From Anthonomus grandis grandis (lineage: Eukaryota; Arthropoda; Insecta; Coleoptera; Curculionidae), in assembly GCF_022605725.1 (NCBI RefSeq), contig NC_065555.1, forward strand, positions 27,638,774 to 27,702,773: DNA of 64,000 nucleotides, given 5' to 3'. Shown here in pieces: positions 1-11,414 of the stretch; position 1 is the stretch's first letter; each line of letters opens with the position of its first letter. The position numbers and the translations under genes are program-made. The notes under the pieces were generated by a model that saw nothing but the letters and a program-made list of their open reading frames with translations, did no database searches and was not told where the DNA came from.

Positions 1-660
1 AAAGTTTCTTAAACTCTAGTACCTGAATGTGACAGCCACTAGAAAGAGTTCCAAGAATAAAAAGTTCCAAGTCGAAAAATTTATTATAAGACGCTTGTCT
101 ATTCCTGTTATTTCAGAGCTTAAATCTGGATTGTAAAAAAAGCGAGCTGTATTGCCATCGTTGCTTGACCCGTATCCTTGCTTTGGTTTGTCCACAATCA
201 GGCCTATTTTTTATTTAAAATCTGACTGTATTTTCTTTTTGTTGTTTTCCACTATTTTCTTATTTTCTGCTCCTTTAACTTGCCAAGATCTTATTTGCAA
301 TCGATAACTAATGTGAAGTAAGCACTCAAAAAATCTTATCCAGCAGTGTAATATGGACAAACCAAAGCTGTAGTTTTCTACTTTTGAAGGACGGTTGGTA
401 TTTGGCAAACTCATTTCTTTCGGACTTCCACAGATGATGCATCTGGATATTGCGTTTGTGTCAGAGAGAATATTTGCTACACTACCATCCATCATAGCGA
501 ACAATATTTTAAATGATACTATACAAGTAGTTCCGTTTTGAAATTTTAAAATAAAATTATTAAGGTCATTAATTTTATTTCTGCTTTGATTGGTGAAGTG
601 AGCTTCAACTTGAGGCAAGGGATTGCTCAAATTTAAAAAGGAATGGATTTTTTCATAAAT
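1..660 (-). pseudogene. RAG1-like / Transib-like transposase fragment (broken, cut by window edge)
   Basis: Minus-strand reading from about 660 to 1 gives a continuous protein similarity broken by one in-frame stop (near 211-213) and one frameshift (near 88). Visible blocks, in order: MMDGS, a CxxC pair (RCIICGSPKE), an LHxWIRFFECLLHISYRL block, SWQVKG, then past the stop GYGSSNDGNTAR (DGNTAR codons at 142-159), and after the frameshift TLSSG. From memory this order is that of an insect and cnidarian repeat family whose C-terminus resembles the RAG1/Transib catalytic core; the CxxC would match the zinc-binding insertion of RAG1. The catalytic glutamate region would lie left of position 1, so the DDE triad cannot be verified here. 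The apparent start near 630 is not real, because similarity continues to about 660. It sits in an intron of the flippase gene and is dead. Confidence 0.6.
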
Positions 661-2064
661 AAATAGTTTTGAATTTTAATTCCGATGGCCATGTCTCAAA
701 AAGATCCGCTTTCTTTATTGATTTGACATCCTCTGAAAAAAAAATATTTAAAGCTTTGTCGCAGACTGACGCAGATAAACTATATACGAAATGATAATAT
801 ATAAATGTATTAACAATAAAATGTAAAAACTACAAATGGTTTTAAGAGGCTTTTTTTATATGCCTTTTCAAAGTTTTAAAAATTTAAAGAGAGATATAAA
901 ATAATTGCAAACTACTTTTACATTTATTATGGTTAAATGATAAACGACTTTTACATTTTTTAATATATGATATTAAAGTACATACCTTGTTGTACACTGT
1001 CCATGTTTAAAAAAGATTTCAACTTTTAACCGCTTGTCTTGAAACACTAACAAAGTATACTCAAGTTTTAATAACAAAAAGGTACTGGTCAACACACGAG
1101 ATTTTATTATTTTTGGCGCAAATATTTATAAACAAAAATGCTATTTGCAATAACATTTTTGTGGAATAGTGGCTATTAGTTTGTGGTCTTTAAGATAAGG
1201 TATTTAAATACTTCTGAAAAACAAGTCACTTTTTCGATTTTTGTCCATTGGTCGAAGCACTGTGCGGCGGCTCGACAAAAATTCCTTATCAGATGATGAA
1301 TTACGATTTTGTTTTTGTCGTTTCTTACATTTCATTTCAAGTTGGTTCATACTGTTGTAATATCCAGTTTAAGGGATTTTTAGTAACCAGTTCTACGCAT
1401 GGAAGGAATGAACAAAAAACACTTTGAGGAACATTTTACTACATTCTATTACAGCGTTCGTAACTGTCCAACATCGACCTTTAATAGTAGCACTCTCTTA
1501 GTTCTGCTCAAAACTAGTTCACACTAATACACTGGAACCTAATTACCTCAATCATATGATGTATACATTCAATGATCAAACATGCACACTCAGACATAAA
1601 CTATCTAAAATATATTAAATAATATTTCATAATAACTATTCCTAAAGTAAACCTATAACAAAAGCTGTCCTACATATTAGGAAATAATTAAATACAATTT
1701 GTTTAGACTAATGTTAAAATATGTCCTAGATCTATGTTACATTTATTGCTCCACCTATTACACTGTAACCCAACGTATTTGAAAGAATTAACTCTTTTAA
1801 CTTGTAATTTGCCCTGTGTTACCGATTAAGTGCGAAATTTGGGTATTTATTGGAAAAAATGCAAGCTTGCAATTGGAAAAAATTTAAAAACTTTTTACGA
1901 CCCTTACATGTTTGACTTAAAATGATCGAAATTATCATAACCTAACCTACACACCCCTATACATACAAGTCCACTTATTTCAATTGAATATATTACAAAT
2001 GAACATTTGACACAATTATAACATACAATTTGTAATTTATTAATAAAAATATATTGTATTTCAG
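661..2064. other. Intron sequence upstream of the first visible flippase exon
   Basis: AT-rich sequence ending in a polypyrimidine tract and acceptor TTTCAG at 2059-2064. I see no supported gene. The stretch beside the RAG1-like fragment (661-760) may hold more of that relic. Confidence 0.6.
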
Positions 2065-2288
2065 CGGCCCACATAGGAGTAGGTATTTCGGGCGAAGAGG
2101 GAATGCAAGCAGTTTTAGCATCGGACTACTCTATTGCGCAATTCAGGTTTCTCGAACGTCTTTTGTTAGTTCACGGACGGTGGTCGTACTATAGAATGTG
2201 CGCCTTTTTACGTTATTTTTTTAACAAGAATTTTGCCTTTACGCTCTGTCATTTTTGGTATGCTTTCTTCTGTGGATTTAGTGCACAA
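2065..2288 (+). CDS. ATP8B: P4-ATPase (phospholipid flippase, ATP8B type), internal coding exon
   Basis: The exon begins with the last two bases of a split codon and reads AHIGVGISGEEGMQAVLASD, the end of the P-domain just after the GDGAND hinge motif, which would be in the preceding exon outside the window. It continues through FRFLERLLLVHGRWSYYRM and NKNFAFTLCHFWYAFF, the fifth membrane segment of P4-ATPases. Acceptor TTTCAG precedes it and donor GTGAGT follows. These ATPases move phosphatidylserine or related lipids from the outer to the cytosolic leaflet, usually with a CDC50 subunit. The match is strong and collinear with the next exons; ATP8B rather than ATP8A is judged from DQDVNDK in the next exon and the C-terminus. 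Confidence 0.93.
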
Positions 2289-2349
2289 GTGAGTTGATTA
2301 TTTATTTTTTATTGAAACAATTTCTAATTTGGGATTTTTATTTTTTCAG

Positions 2350-2575
2350 ACAGTATTCGATCCGATGTACATATCTATTTATAATCTTTTCTACACCTCT
2401 CTACCCGTATTAGCTTTAGGGATCTTCGATCAAGATGTAAATGACAAAAATTCGATAGCGTATCCGCAGCTTTACCGACCGGGACACCTTAACTTATTTT
2501 TTAACAAAAAGGAGTTCTTTCGGAGTGCATTGCAGGGTTGCTTTGTCTCCATCGCATTGTTTTTTATTGCTTTTG
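2350..2575 (+). CDS. ATP8B: P4-ATPase (ATP8B type), exon with membrane segments 6-7
   Basis: In phase with the previous exon across a 61-bp intron (donor GTGAGT at 2289, acceptor TTTTCAG ending 2349). It encodes TVFDPMYISIYNLFYTSLP, the sixth membrane segment with the conserved YTSLPVLALGIFDQDV loop, then NLFFNKKEFF and a seventh hydrophobic segment. The DQDVNDK signature is typical of ATP8B-class flippases. It ends with one base of a split glycine codon before donor GTAAGT. No lesion seen. Confidence 0.93.
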
Positions 2576-2635
2576 GTAAGTTAATTAGTCGCTTTATTTA
2601 AATATATTTTTTTCATATTTCAATGTACTTTTTAG

Positions 2636-2739
2636 GCACTTATTATGATGCAGTAGCACCCAACGGACAAGGTCTCTCAGACTACATGTTGTTTTGTAGT
2701 ATCACTGCGGCAATTTTGGTCATCGTAAATACTGCTCAG
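2636..2739 (+). CDS. ATP8B: P4-ATPase (ATP8B type), exon with membrane segment 8
   Basis: Starts after TTTTTAG with two bases completing the glycine codon, giving GTYYDAVAPNGQGLSDYML and the eighth hydrophobic segment AAILVIVNTAQ. Ends in phase 0 before donor GTATAC at 2740. The next exon with the collinear continuation (IAMDTQYWTVFNH) is 16.4 kb away, so a very long transposon-filled intron follows. Confidence 0.92.
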
Positions 2740-3470
2740 GTATACCCTTCATACTAACAATCGTTAATTATATATTTAATAGGGTATTGCGTCACTATTA
2801 AAGAAATAATAAAGGCTCTTTAAAGGGAATAGCATGTCGAATCGAAAATCCCATCAATAATCTTGAAAGACTTGTAAAACCCCCGATAAACAAAATTATA
2901 ATTTCTCGTTTTGTTTTGTCAAACAAAGTACTCACAAAGTTATATGGAGTCACAATCAGTCATTTTGAGAAATAAAATTTTATTTGAAAAAGTCATTGAG
3001 GAGGAAAGAGGAGTTTTTCCAAACCAAGTTCATTAAAAAAATATAAATTATTACAATTTTCTTAATAATAGAACAAATAACAAAAACTGTGATTCTATAA
3101 AAACAGTTTTTCTAAAAATATAAATTTAACAATAAATAATAATATGTATAATTTAAATAATTTTAACAATTACACAGGGCAACAGTGAAGTCAATTTTTT
3201 ATAAGACTAGTGTGCTAAATACTAAATCAATATCAGATTTATAAAATTGTCTTTAATTTTTGAGATAGAGACTAATTAAAATCTGTATTGTTGTGACGAA
3301 TTCATAATGAGTTACTTATTATATTGGGTATTACGTCACTTATAGCAAAAATCAATTTAGAAATTTTTATCTCACACGCTCAACAATTGAAAAGAAGAAG
3401 AAAATAGACTTATTCACGTATTTAAAAGAAATATGAACTTAAATCTGTAACGATATCGTTCGATATACTT

Positions 3471-3496
3471 AGAAAGAAAGAAAGAAAGAAAGAAAA
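3471..3496. repeat. (AGAA)n microsatellite at the 3' end of LINE-1
   Basis: About six AGAA/GAAA units, read as (CTTT)n on the LINE strand. Such short-unit tails are common in CR1-like elements. Confidence 0.8.
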
Positions 3497-3790
3497 TGTG
3501 CTATATTACGTAAGACAACAAAATCTTGTGTACAAGCATCCTAAAAACTAAAATACTCCAAATTCACTTTAAATTTCAAACAAACATAACATCTAAAATA
3601 TTTTACCATAAAATTTACACACATAATTAATTATAACAAAACAGATTGAAAAAATAAAAATAAAGCACCTTTTTGATAAATTTAATTAAAAAATAAGTAA
3701 AGCTGTCAATAAAACAGAATTTAGAGGAAGTAAATTAAATTATTTAATAGGAAACAAAACTAAAACACTAAAATGATGTCAGAGCACAGG

Positions 3791-4409
3791 TCAAAAGGTA
3801 TCATTAAAAAAATCGTCAAGGCTGTAATATGCCCTGGATAATAAAAGTGATTTTAATTTCTTTTTGAATTTCTTAACTTCTAAAATTTGTCTGATACATA
3901 GAGGAACATGGTTGTAAATTTTTTTGCTAAGGTATATAAGTGAGTTCTTGGTGAGGGAGGATGTAGGGATTGGTAAGGGAAAATCGTTAACCTGGCGAGT
4001 CATATGACCAGTGTTAGAGGGAGGTTTATGACATTTATGAATAAGAGTAGCTGTTTCTAAGATAAAAAGAGAAAAAAGAGTTAGGATTTGTTGAGATATA
4101 AAGAGAGGTTTACAAGAATCTCTTAACCCAGCGGAACATAGGTATCTAACTGCCTTTTTTTGACACAAAAATTATGTTTAATAATCCCTTGTTGCTTAAA
4201 CCCCAAAAAGGCAAGCCATAACGAAGATGGGACTCAATAAGAGAAAAGTACACTGAACATGCAACTACCCCTCCCAGCTCATGACCCGCCATTCTTACTG
4301 CAAAGCATCCAGAGGATAATTTTGGTGCAAGATTTAGGAGATGATCTTCGAAGCGAAGGCGACCATCAATGGTAATACCAAGGAACTTACAGCTTTCTTT
4401 GTTTTGCAA
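3791..4409 (-). pseudogene. LINE-1 reverse transcriptase, C-terminal part
   Basis: Two overlapping minus-strand frames (4409-4146 and 4168-3791) form one product broken by a frameshift near 4150. The first holds the thumb and connection block CKFLGITIDGRLRFEDHL followed by YFSLIESHLRYGLPFWG; the second holds QKKAVRYLCSAGLRDSCKP. This order is standard for the region after the YADD motif in CR1/Jockey LINEs. The missing N-terminal part lies beyond the inserted LINE-2, from 6481 upward, and the split falls exactly at the 13-bp duplication. Confidence 0.85.
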
Positions 4410-4422
4410 GGGGGAGTTTTCA

Positions 4423-6467
4423 TCATGTTATAGCGGGGTAGCGAACTGCTGCTGCCTGCACTATGTAAAATAATGCGGGCAAGTCTAGCCACGGCGCATA
4501 TACCAGAGAGTTGGAGGGAAGCAAAGGTAGTATTTCTACCAAAGACGGGACGCGACTCCTATGCGAAACCTAAATCCTTCCGACCAATCTGCCTTACATC
4601 ATTCCTCCTAAAAACAGAGGAAAAGCTCATAGAAAGGCATATCAGGGACAATGTATTACGGGTCAACCCTCTACATCGACACCAGTATGCCTACCAAACA
4701 GGTAAATCTTGCGAATCAGCGATTCACGAGATAACCCAGAGTGTCGAACAATCTCTGAACAACAAAGAGATCGCACTAGGAGCTTTCTTAGACATTGAGG
4801 GAGCATTCGACAATACATCATATGACTCAATCAACCGTGCGATAGCAGCACGAGGAATACATCCCATGATTGGCGGCTGGATAACCCAAATGCTAAATCA
4901 TAGGAAAGTAGCAGCAAATCTCAACAGCACAACGGTTAAGGCCAAAGTGTGCAGGGGAACACCGCAAGGGGGCGTACTGTCACCGCTGCTGTGGAACCTT
5001 GTATCGGACAGCTTGTTGACACGACTGGAGAGGCAGCTTATCCTCGCTATAGGATATGCTGACGATATAGTCATCCTTACACGAGGGGGTAGTCAGGCTC
5101 ATGTATTCTAAAGAGCCCCGACTACTGTCGAGCACTGGTGTGAGGAAGAACAACTAAGGGTAAATCCCACAAAAACTACTCTGGTTTCCTTTACCAAAAG
5201 AAGGAAACTAGAGCCCATTAGAAACATAAAATTTTATGGAGAAAATCTGCGACTTGAAGACGAGGTCAAATATCTAGGTATAACCCTGGATAAAAAACTC
5301 AGCTTCAAGAAACATGTAATCCAGGCTACAAATAAAGCCACGAAAACTCTTATGTACTGTAAGAGAATGTTCGGTAGATCATGGGGACTGTCACCAAAAA
5401 TGGTACATTGGATGTACACGACAATGGTTAGACCCATCATTACATACGCAGCACCTATATGGTGGCATGCGGCAGAAAAGAGGACTGTAATACAGATACT
5501 CAACAAAACACAACGAATAGCATGTCTGGGCATAACAGGAGCGATGTCAACAACGCCGACTGCTGCCCTAGAGAACCTGATAGGACTAAGCCCGCTACAC
5601 TTAGTGGTACGGGCTGAAGCTATATCGGGGGCGAAAAGACTGCTGTCAAATGGCGCAACAATCCTATCGAAAGATGGGCACAATGCCTTATTTGACAAGA
5701 TACAGGACCTTGGGCGCCTGGCCCTAAGAACAGACAGAACCAAGGTCACATACCTAGACAAACCTTTTGTCATCAAAGAGAAAAGGGGACCACTGGACGC
5801 AGAAGCCGACAGGCTCAGGCAAAGAGGTTACTCAGTATGGCACACGGCAACCAAACGATCCAAGATCGGGGTAGCTGTGGGCATGGTGGAGGACGAACAA
5901 CAGGGCAGAGAACTTATGCTAAACCTGGGCCTGGAAACAACAAATTTACAGGCAAGCATAATAGGAATACAAACCTGTGTCCAACTGATGAGAGAAGGGC
6001 TGCCAAGAGGCAAAACCTTTGCAATTTTCACAGGAGACCAGGCTGCAACACTTGCACTACAACAGTTCGAGACTAAGTCAAGGACTGAGGACAAAGCTGC
6101 TGGGAGGATCTCAGGAACCTCGCCGAAGCGCAAAATAGGCCAGAGATAATCCTAGCAGAGAATATGGGCAACAATAAGGCTGTAAGAAGGACTATCCAAC
6201 TTGCAACCCAGGGAGCCAGCAACAGCCTGGTAGGCCCTGAACCAACATGTTATGTCTACGATAAGACCTGGAAGAGGAAAATCGGCAACTGGCTAACAAA
6301 CCAGAACAAATTCTACTGGGAACAGGAGCCACAAGGCACCACCCAGCGGTGGAGTTTTGGTGGGTATAGGACGAAACAGACTCGACACTGAGTCCCACAC
6401 TACTGGGGGCGGCACCGCGTAACCAGTGTTCATAAAGAATTTCTCCACCGACCCCAAAAAAAAAAAA
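4423..6467 (+). mobile_element. Non-LTR retrotransposon LINE-2 (RNase H-bearing I/LOA/R1-like group), 5'-truncated
   Basis: A perfect 13-bp target-site duplication, GGGGGAGTTTTCA, flanks it (4410-4422 and 6468-6480). It ends in a poly(A) tail of about 12 A just before the right copy. These borders show a 5'-truncated retrotransposition event into LINE-1 in the opposite orientation. Confidence 0.92.
4450..6391 (+). pseudogene. LINE-2 reverse transcriptase with RNase H remnant
   Basis: The frame from about 4450 gives IPESWREAKVVFLPKTG, SFRPICLTSFLLKTEEKLIE, LDIEGAFDNT, TPQGGVLSPLLWNL and the catalytic GYADDIV (YADD codons 5055-5066), then thumb blocks KYLGITLDKKLSFKKH and PIITYAAPIWW. The same frame is broken by one stop at 5109-5111. 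Further on, KTFAIFTGDQAA resembles the start of an RNase H domain, whose usual D-S dipeptide reads GD here; a frameshift near 6085 moves the rest to the frame ending at 6391. LIDGAFDN-type and RNase H-bearing pols belong to the I/LOA/R1 assemblage. It starts mid-RT, so it was dead on arrival. Confidence 0.85.
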
Positions 6468-6480
6468 GGGGGAGTTTTCA

Positions 6481-8457
6481 CTAAACATAAGGCCCTGAAC
6501 GTCACACTTAAATCCCATAATAAAGGTTTTGCCCACATTAAATACAAGCCTGTTTGCTACACACCACTCCGATAAAATCTTAAGATCCTTAAAAACCTGG
6601 GCTCTAACATTATCAGAATCTCTATGATTCCATAAAATGGTGGTATCATCAGCAAACTGAACCACTTTGCCCTGCAGTTTTAATGAACCCAAATCATTTA
6701 CATAGAGCAAAAATAATAGTGGTCCTAACACTGAACCCTGAAGGTACTCCAGTTTAAAGGGATCTGGAATCGGATAAACATCCAGATACTGCAACTCTTT
6801 GGGTACGATTAGACAGATAGGATTCCAGCCATTGCAATGCCACACCTCTAAAGCCATAATTATTGAGCTTAGACAGCAGTATTCCATGATCTACACAATC
6901 AAATGCCTTGGATAAATCGCAAAACACTGCCGCCGCGGACTCTCCAGAATTTAAGGACACATAGACACTCTCCAAAAAGCCGAAAACAGCGTCATGAGTC
7001 CCTTTTCCCGTTTGAAATCCAAACTGATTTGCAGATAAAATGCAATTATGTTGCAAAAAAGATAAAGTTCTGATTTTTGCAAGTTTTTCAACTATCTTGG
7101 AGAGGGTAGATAATATAGAAATTGGACGGAAATTACAAGGCTCACTCAAATCTCCACCCTTATAAAGAGTTATAACCACTGCCTCCTTCAAACATGCTGG
7201 AAAGATGCCATTATGAAAGGAATTGTTTATGGCAGAAGCTAAGGCATTCAGCGCTGAGTCAGGCAAAAGAAGTAGTAATTTTGATGATATCCCATCAGCT
7301 CCAGCTGATTTATGTTTTTTTAAGCTTTTAATTGCATCTCTAACGTCAGTAAGGCTAACAGGATAAAATAAAAAAGAATTTTGAACTGACACTTGTTGAA
7401 TATAATGCAAAGGATCAATATTAGTATTCACATCCTTGAGCAAAAAATGAGGAATATTACAGTAATAATTATTTAAACTATTTGGTCTTACTTCTGGTTC
7501 TGAAACTTTCTTGTGAGAATGCCTGAAGTCATTTATAATTGACCAACATTCTCTCTGCCTATTTGAGGACAGATTTAAGCGATCACTATAATATTTAACA
7601 TTTGCTGCTTTTATCGTCTTTCTGTATAGACTACGATATTTCTGATGATAAAGAATAATGTTTGCATTAGTTGTAAACTTGCACAGCTTAGCCAAAAAAC
7701 GAAGGTTTTTAGCTGAAGTTCTGCGGCCTGCTGTGACCTATAGTTTTCTATTTTTCATTTTAAGCCTCTTTTTAGGAAAACACTGATTGATCTTGTCACA
7801 TAGCACATGAAATAACAAAGTAAACGGGTCAGGAGCCATTTCAACTGCATTCCAATTAACCAAAGCTGTAGTAGAAGAAAAAGCATTAAAATTTGCTCTG
7901 CTGAAAATTCTTCCTATAGAATGAGATGAAGGAAATACAGTGTTGCATGGAATCCTAGCGAGAATGGCTTTATGGTCAGAAATACCAGATGAGAGTACTC
8001 TACATGACACATCATTTAAATTTGAACACAAATAATCAATAGTAGTTGCAGATGAGGATGTTATACGTGTGGGTGAAAGAACATGCATCTTCAACTCATA
8101 AGATTCCAATATACTTAAAAGGAATGTATGATATGATGGCAAGCTTACATCAGTGAAGTTAATATTAAAGTCACCAGCCAATATAACTATGGAGTGTAGA
8201 GACAATTGGGATAATAGAAAATCAAGTTTGTCCAGGAACATACCAATATCTCCTGTGGGTGGTCTATAAACACAAAGAACATATAAATTAAATCGCTTAC
8301 AAAAACAAAGGGAGAATTCAAAAACCTTCTCCAACAGAAAGCTATCATACTTATTAATTTTACAGAAAAAAGCTTCAATTGTTTGTTTAACTAAAATAGC
8401 TGTTCCTCCATGTATGGAGTGTTGCCGACAAAAAATTGATATAGGAATATAATCAGA
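6481..8457 (-). pseudogene. LINE-1 endonuclease and reverse transcriptase, N-terminal part
   Basis: Minus strand from 8457: an endonuclease/exonuclease/phosphatase domain with the truncated start SIHGGTAILVKQ, YVLCVYRPPTGD, ILAGDFNINF, DYLCSN and the SDHKAI motif, ending near 7738. After a stop region come RT blocks: KSAGADGISSKLL, VVITLYKGG, CNFRPISILSTLSKIVEK, CDLSKAFDCVDH (D of RT motif A), then after a frameshift near 6770 QGSVLGPLLFLLYVNDL and QFADDTT (FADD codons 6645-6656). The product stops at the LINE-2 insertion and resumes at 4409. The EN-RT linkage without RNase H suits CR1/Jockey elements. Confidence 0.88.
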
Positions 8458-8474
8458 TTAGTAATCAAAACTTA

Positions 8475-8809
8475 ATTTAATTTAAGTTCAATAAGTTTTA
8501 AATACAATAATTTACTTGAGGTATAATAGATTTTTTATATAACTAGGAGCTGAGGTTCAATCTATTAATCTCTGAGCTCGTTTCTTCTTTTTAATATCCT
8601 ACCTAACTTTGTTATGAATATTACAATTAAAAAAACGATAAAAAACAACAAGAAGACCTACTTACTACTTTTTTTTTAAATACCTAATTTGAACCAACGA
8701 AACGAGCTCAGAGATTAATAGATTGAACCTCAGCTCCTAGGTATATAAAAAAATCTATTATACTTCAAGTAAATTATTGTATTTAAAACTTAATGAACTT
8801 AAATTAAAT
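8475..8809. repeat. Inner inverted repeat (hairpin) of the foldback element
   Basis: Arms 8475-8583 and 8698-8809 around a loop 8584-8697. Both ends of the loop carry the mirror sequence GAGCTCGTTTC / GAAACGAGCTC. About 94% arm identity by eye. Confidence 0.8.
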
Positions 8810-8970
8810 TAAGTATATCGAACGGTGTCGTTACAGATTTAGGTTCATATTTCTTTTAAATACGTGAATAAGTCTATTTTCTTCTTCTTTTCAATTGTTG
8901 AGCGTGTGAGATAAAAATTTCTAAATTGATTTTTGCTATAAGTGACGTAATACCCAATACAATAAGTAAC

Positions 8971-9448
8971 TTATAGAGACTAATAACTATTTTACTGAAA
9001 AAACCTAAATAAAAATTTCAATATATTTAGGAAACAAAATTATTGACCTCTTTTTTTAAGAATGATACTAAAATATTAACGGCTATAACTCCCAAAGAAT
9101 TTAGATAAAACTTTTCCTTTGGGAGATATAGCCGTTTATATTTTTTATCATCTAACAATTCAATAATTTTTTATCAAAAAACTTTCGTTTGTAACCACCA
9201 TAAATCGATTTAGTTAATCATTCTTAATACCTGGAGAAAAAATTATTAAAATTTCTTGAGACTTCTAGGAGATACCGGCATTATATTGATAAAATAACAA
9301 CGGGCGCGGACTATAAATAAGTTGTTGGTAAACGACATATGCTGCGTTCTCGATTTTCGTTGTTGGATTATGACCCAACAGCACAGCTTCACACACATTA
9401 TTTTTGCGGTGTTTATTGGTTCGAATAAGCGAAAAATTTAACAATATA
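8971..9448. other. Non-coding stretch with a small hairpin
   Basis: No gene seen. An imperfect 22-base inverted repeat lies at about 9077-9098 and 9114-9137 (AACGGCTATAACTCCCAAAG and its near-mirror), suggesting a miniature element relic. Confidence 0.5.
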
Positions 9449-9639
9449 CACTTCCGCTCAAAAGTATTTGCCCACATATGACTGTTTTAAAGTTATAACT
9501 AAAAATAATAAACCCATCAGTTATTCTTATTAAACGGTTTATTTATAATAAAATGAATATAAACAATACATTTTTCAATTTAAGAAAATCAAATTTTGGA
9601 TTCATCTACATGTCCGCCTCGATTTTTATAAACAGCTTT

Positions 9640-10660
9640 TTAGAGTTTCGGTAGGCTTCTAATTAATTCGTCCAAAGTTTCCTGAGGTATCTTGTGCCAC
9701 TCTTCTTGGATGATCCTCCACAAGTCTTCTTTTGATGTGGGGCATGATTTTCGCACTTGTCTATCCAGTTCATCTCACAGTAATTCGTTACGATTGAGGT
9801 CCGGTGATTGTGGGGACCATACCATAACTTTCAGAAGATGTTGTCTTTGTAATTGACCTAAATATTGCTTGCACAATTTCGACGTGTGCTTGGGGTCATT
9901 GTCATGTTGAAAGATGAAGTTTTCCCCAATTATTCGAGTACCAGAAGGAAGTACATTGTCACTTAAAATTGTTTTGTAACCCTCTTTTCGAAGAATTCTC
10001 TCTATTCTAATTAGATCGCCCACTGCAGATCTTCCGAAACAACCCCACACCATCACCGAACCACCACCGTGTTTAACTGAGGCCACCGTACAGTTCTCAG
10101 AGACCCTTTCATTGGCATAACGGCGAACAAAAACTTGTCTCTTCGTTCCAAAAACCTCGAATTTCGACTCGTCACTCCAGAGAACTTTCTTCCAGTCATC
10201 AATGGTCCATTCTTTGTGTGATTAGGCCCACTCAAGTCTTTTCTTTTTATTAACATCCTTCAGTAGCGGTTTTGATACAGCTAAACGACCTGTAAGATCA
10301 GCATTATAAAGTCGCCGTTTTACTGTCGAAACACTGACCGCTTTTTTACGCTCCTTGTTGATTTTTGCTGTGATTTCAGGAGCGGTAAGGCGTCAATAGA
10401 CTTGCGTTTGCTTGTAATTATAATATTTAAATCCTCCTTCGAACCTTCCCGATCGAGGTTTGTTGCTAATAGTCCCTTCTCTGGTGAATTTCCTAACATT
10501 ATAATCGACAGTCCGCCTTTGAATTCCCAAATCCGTCGAAATTTGACGGTTAGTCTTTCCAGCCTTATGAGGTCCAATGATAATACCTTTTATTACCGAT
10601 AACTCTTTTGTTTTAGCTATTTTAAAGGATGTTGAAAACCAGCAAAGAAACGGTGACAAT
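9640..10660 (-). pseudogene. Tc1-A transposase (DDE), multiple frameshifts
   Basis: Minus-strand order: paired-like helix-turn-helix (AGKTNRQISTDLGIQRRTVD, about 10600-10500); then in several frames WSDESKFEVF (first catalytic D, about 10170), VKHGGGSVMVWGCF, FQHDNDPKHTSK (second D, about 9890) and SPDLNRNELL, where the third acidic residue lies (usual form SPDLNPIENL). The family cuts and pastes at TA with a DD34E triad. At least three frameshifts and a stop after NELL make it inactive. The tail KIPQETLDELIRSLP is visible near 9640-9720. Confidence 0.88.
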
Positions 10661-11414
10661 CGTCAATCAGCAAATGAAATTATTTACCAATGTTACACAA
10701 AATCAATTGTTGAAGACTAAACCCCTTTAAATGTTTCAAATTTCATTGGAAACGAGCTGTAAACAGATTAGTTTTTTAGAAGAAGTGCATATTTTTACTA
10801 CATTGTTTGTTATTTGCAAGACTATTTTTAAATACTCAGTGTTTTTCAACGAACCATAGTTGATAGGTATGCTGTTTAAGCATACAGTCAGAGAAAAACA
10901 AACCACCGAGAAGCGACAAAACCCGCATTTACCGTTGATTTTCTGGGGTCCAATTTTGGTGCCCTTGAGCGGGCTTAAATGACTGGCGCTACATATTAAG
11001 TAACGGAGAAAAATCGTTTTGGTAATTTAATAGTTCCGTACACGGAGAGAAATACGACAATTAATAGATTAAAAATTTTATTGGGAATTTGAAATCAAAA
11101 CTATTACATTATTTTACTGTTGGTATAGTTAAGTTATAGGTATACCTAAACTATACCGGGTGACACGGGAAAAAGGGAACACGCAACAACTTTTTTATTT
11201 TTCGTCTTAGTTCTGTCATAAGGAGAATTTTTTTCGGCAATACTTTGCTCGGCCAACGTTGCTGGTTTCATAATTGCAGGCTGTATTAAAATATCTAAAA
11301 AGAAGAAATATAATAGATACAGAATATATTTTTATGTGCAAAATAGGGTTTCAAGCATAAAATTAATATTAGTTAGTAGGTAAAAATTATAGTTAAGTTA
11401 ACCCATCAGCTAAC

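Larger units (their letters stand above)
3472..8469 (-). mobile_element. Non-LTR retrotransposon LINE-1 (CR1/Jockey group), 5'-truncated, minus strand
   Basis: Runs minus-strand from a truncated endonuclease near 8460 to a 3' end with an (AGAA)n run at 3471-3496. It is inserted in the left arm of the foldback element with a probable 5-bp duplication ACTTA (3467-3471 and 8470-8474). It is itself split by LINE-2 at 4423-6467. Without that insert and its duplicate it would be about 2.9 kb. The simple-repeat tail and endonuclease-RT order fit the CR1/Jockey group; the exact clade is not certain. Confidence 0.8.
3311..8970. mobile_element. Foldback-type element with about 270-bp inverted arms, split by a LINE
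   Basis: Bases 3311-3471 are an almost perfect inverted copy of 8810-8970 (161 bp, about five mismatches by eye). Bases 8475-8583 are an inverted copy of 8698-8809. If the LINE at 3472-8469 and one copy of its 5-bp ACTTA duplication are removed, the two left pieces join into one arm of about 270 bp that mirrors 8698-8970, with a 114-base loop (8584-8697). The original element was therefore about 660 bp and nearly palindromic. There is no coding capacity of its own, and no clear duplication flanks the outer ends. Confidence 0.75.

Noticed and set aside
5234..5776. 180-codon minus-strand ORF
   Set aside because: Antisense shadow of the LINE-2 reverse transcriptase thumb region.
3265..8984. ATAGAGACTAAT on both sides of the foldback element (3265-3276, 8973-8984) as target-site duplication
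   Set aside because: The left copy lies 34 bases outside the arm end while the right copy is 2 bases outside; the asymmetry argues against it.
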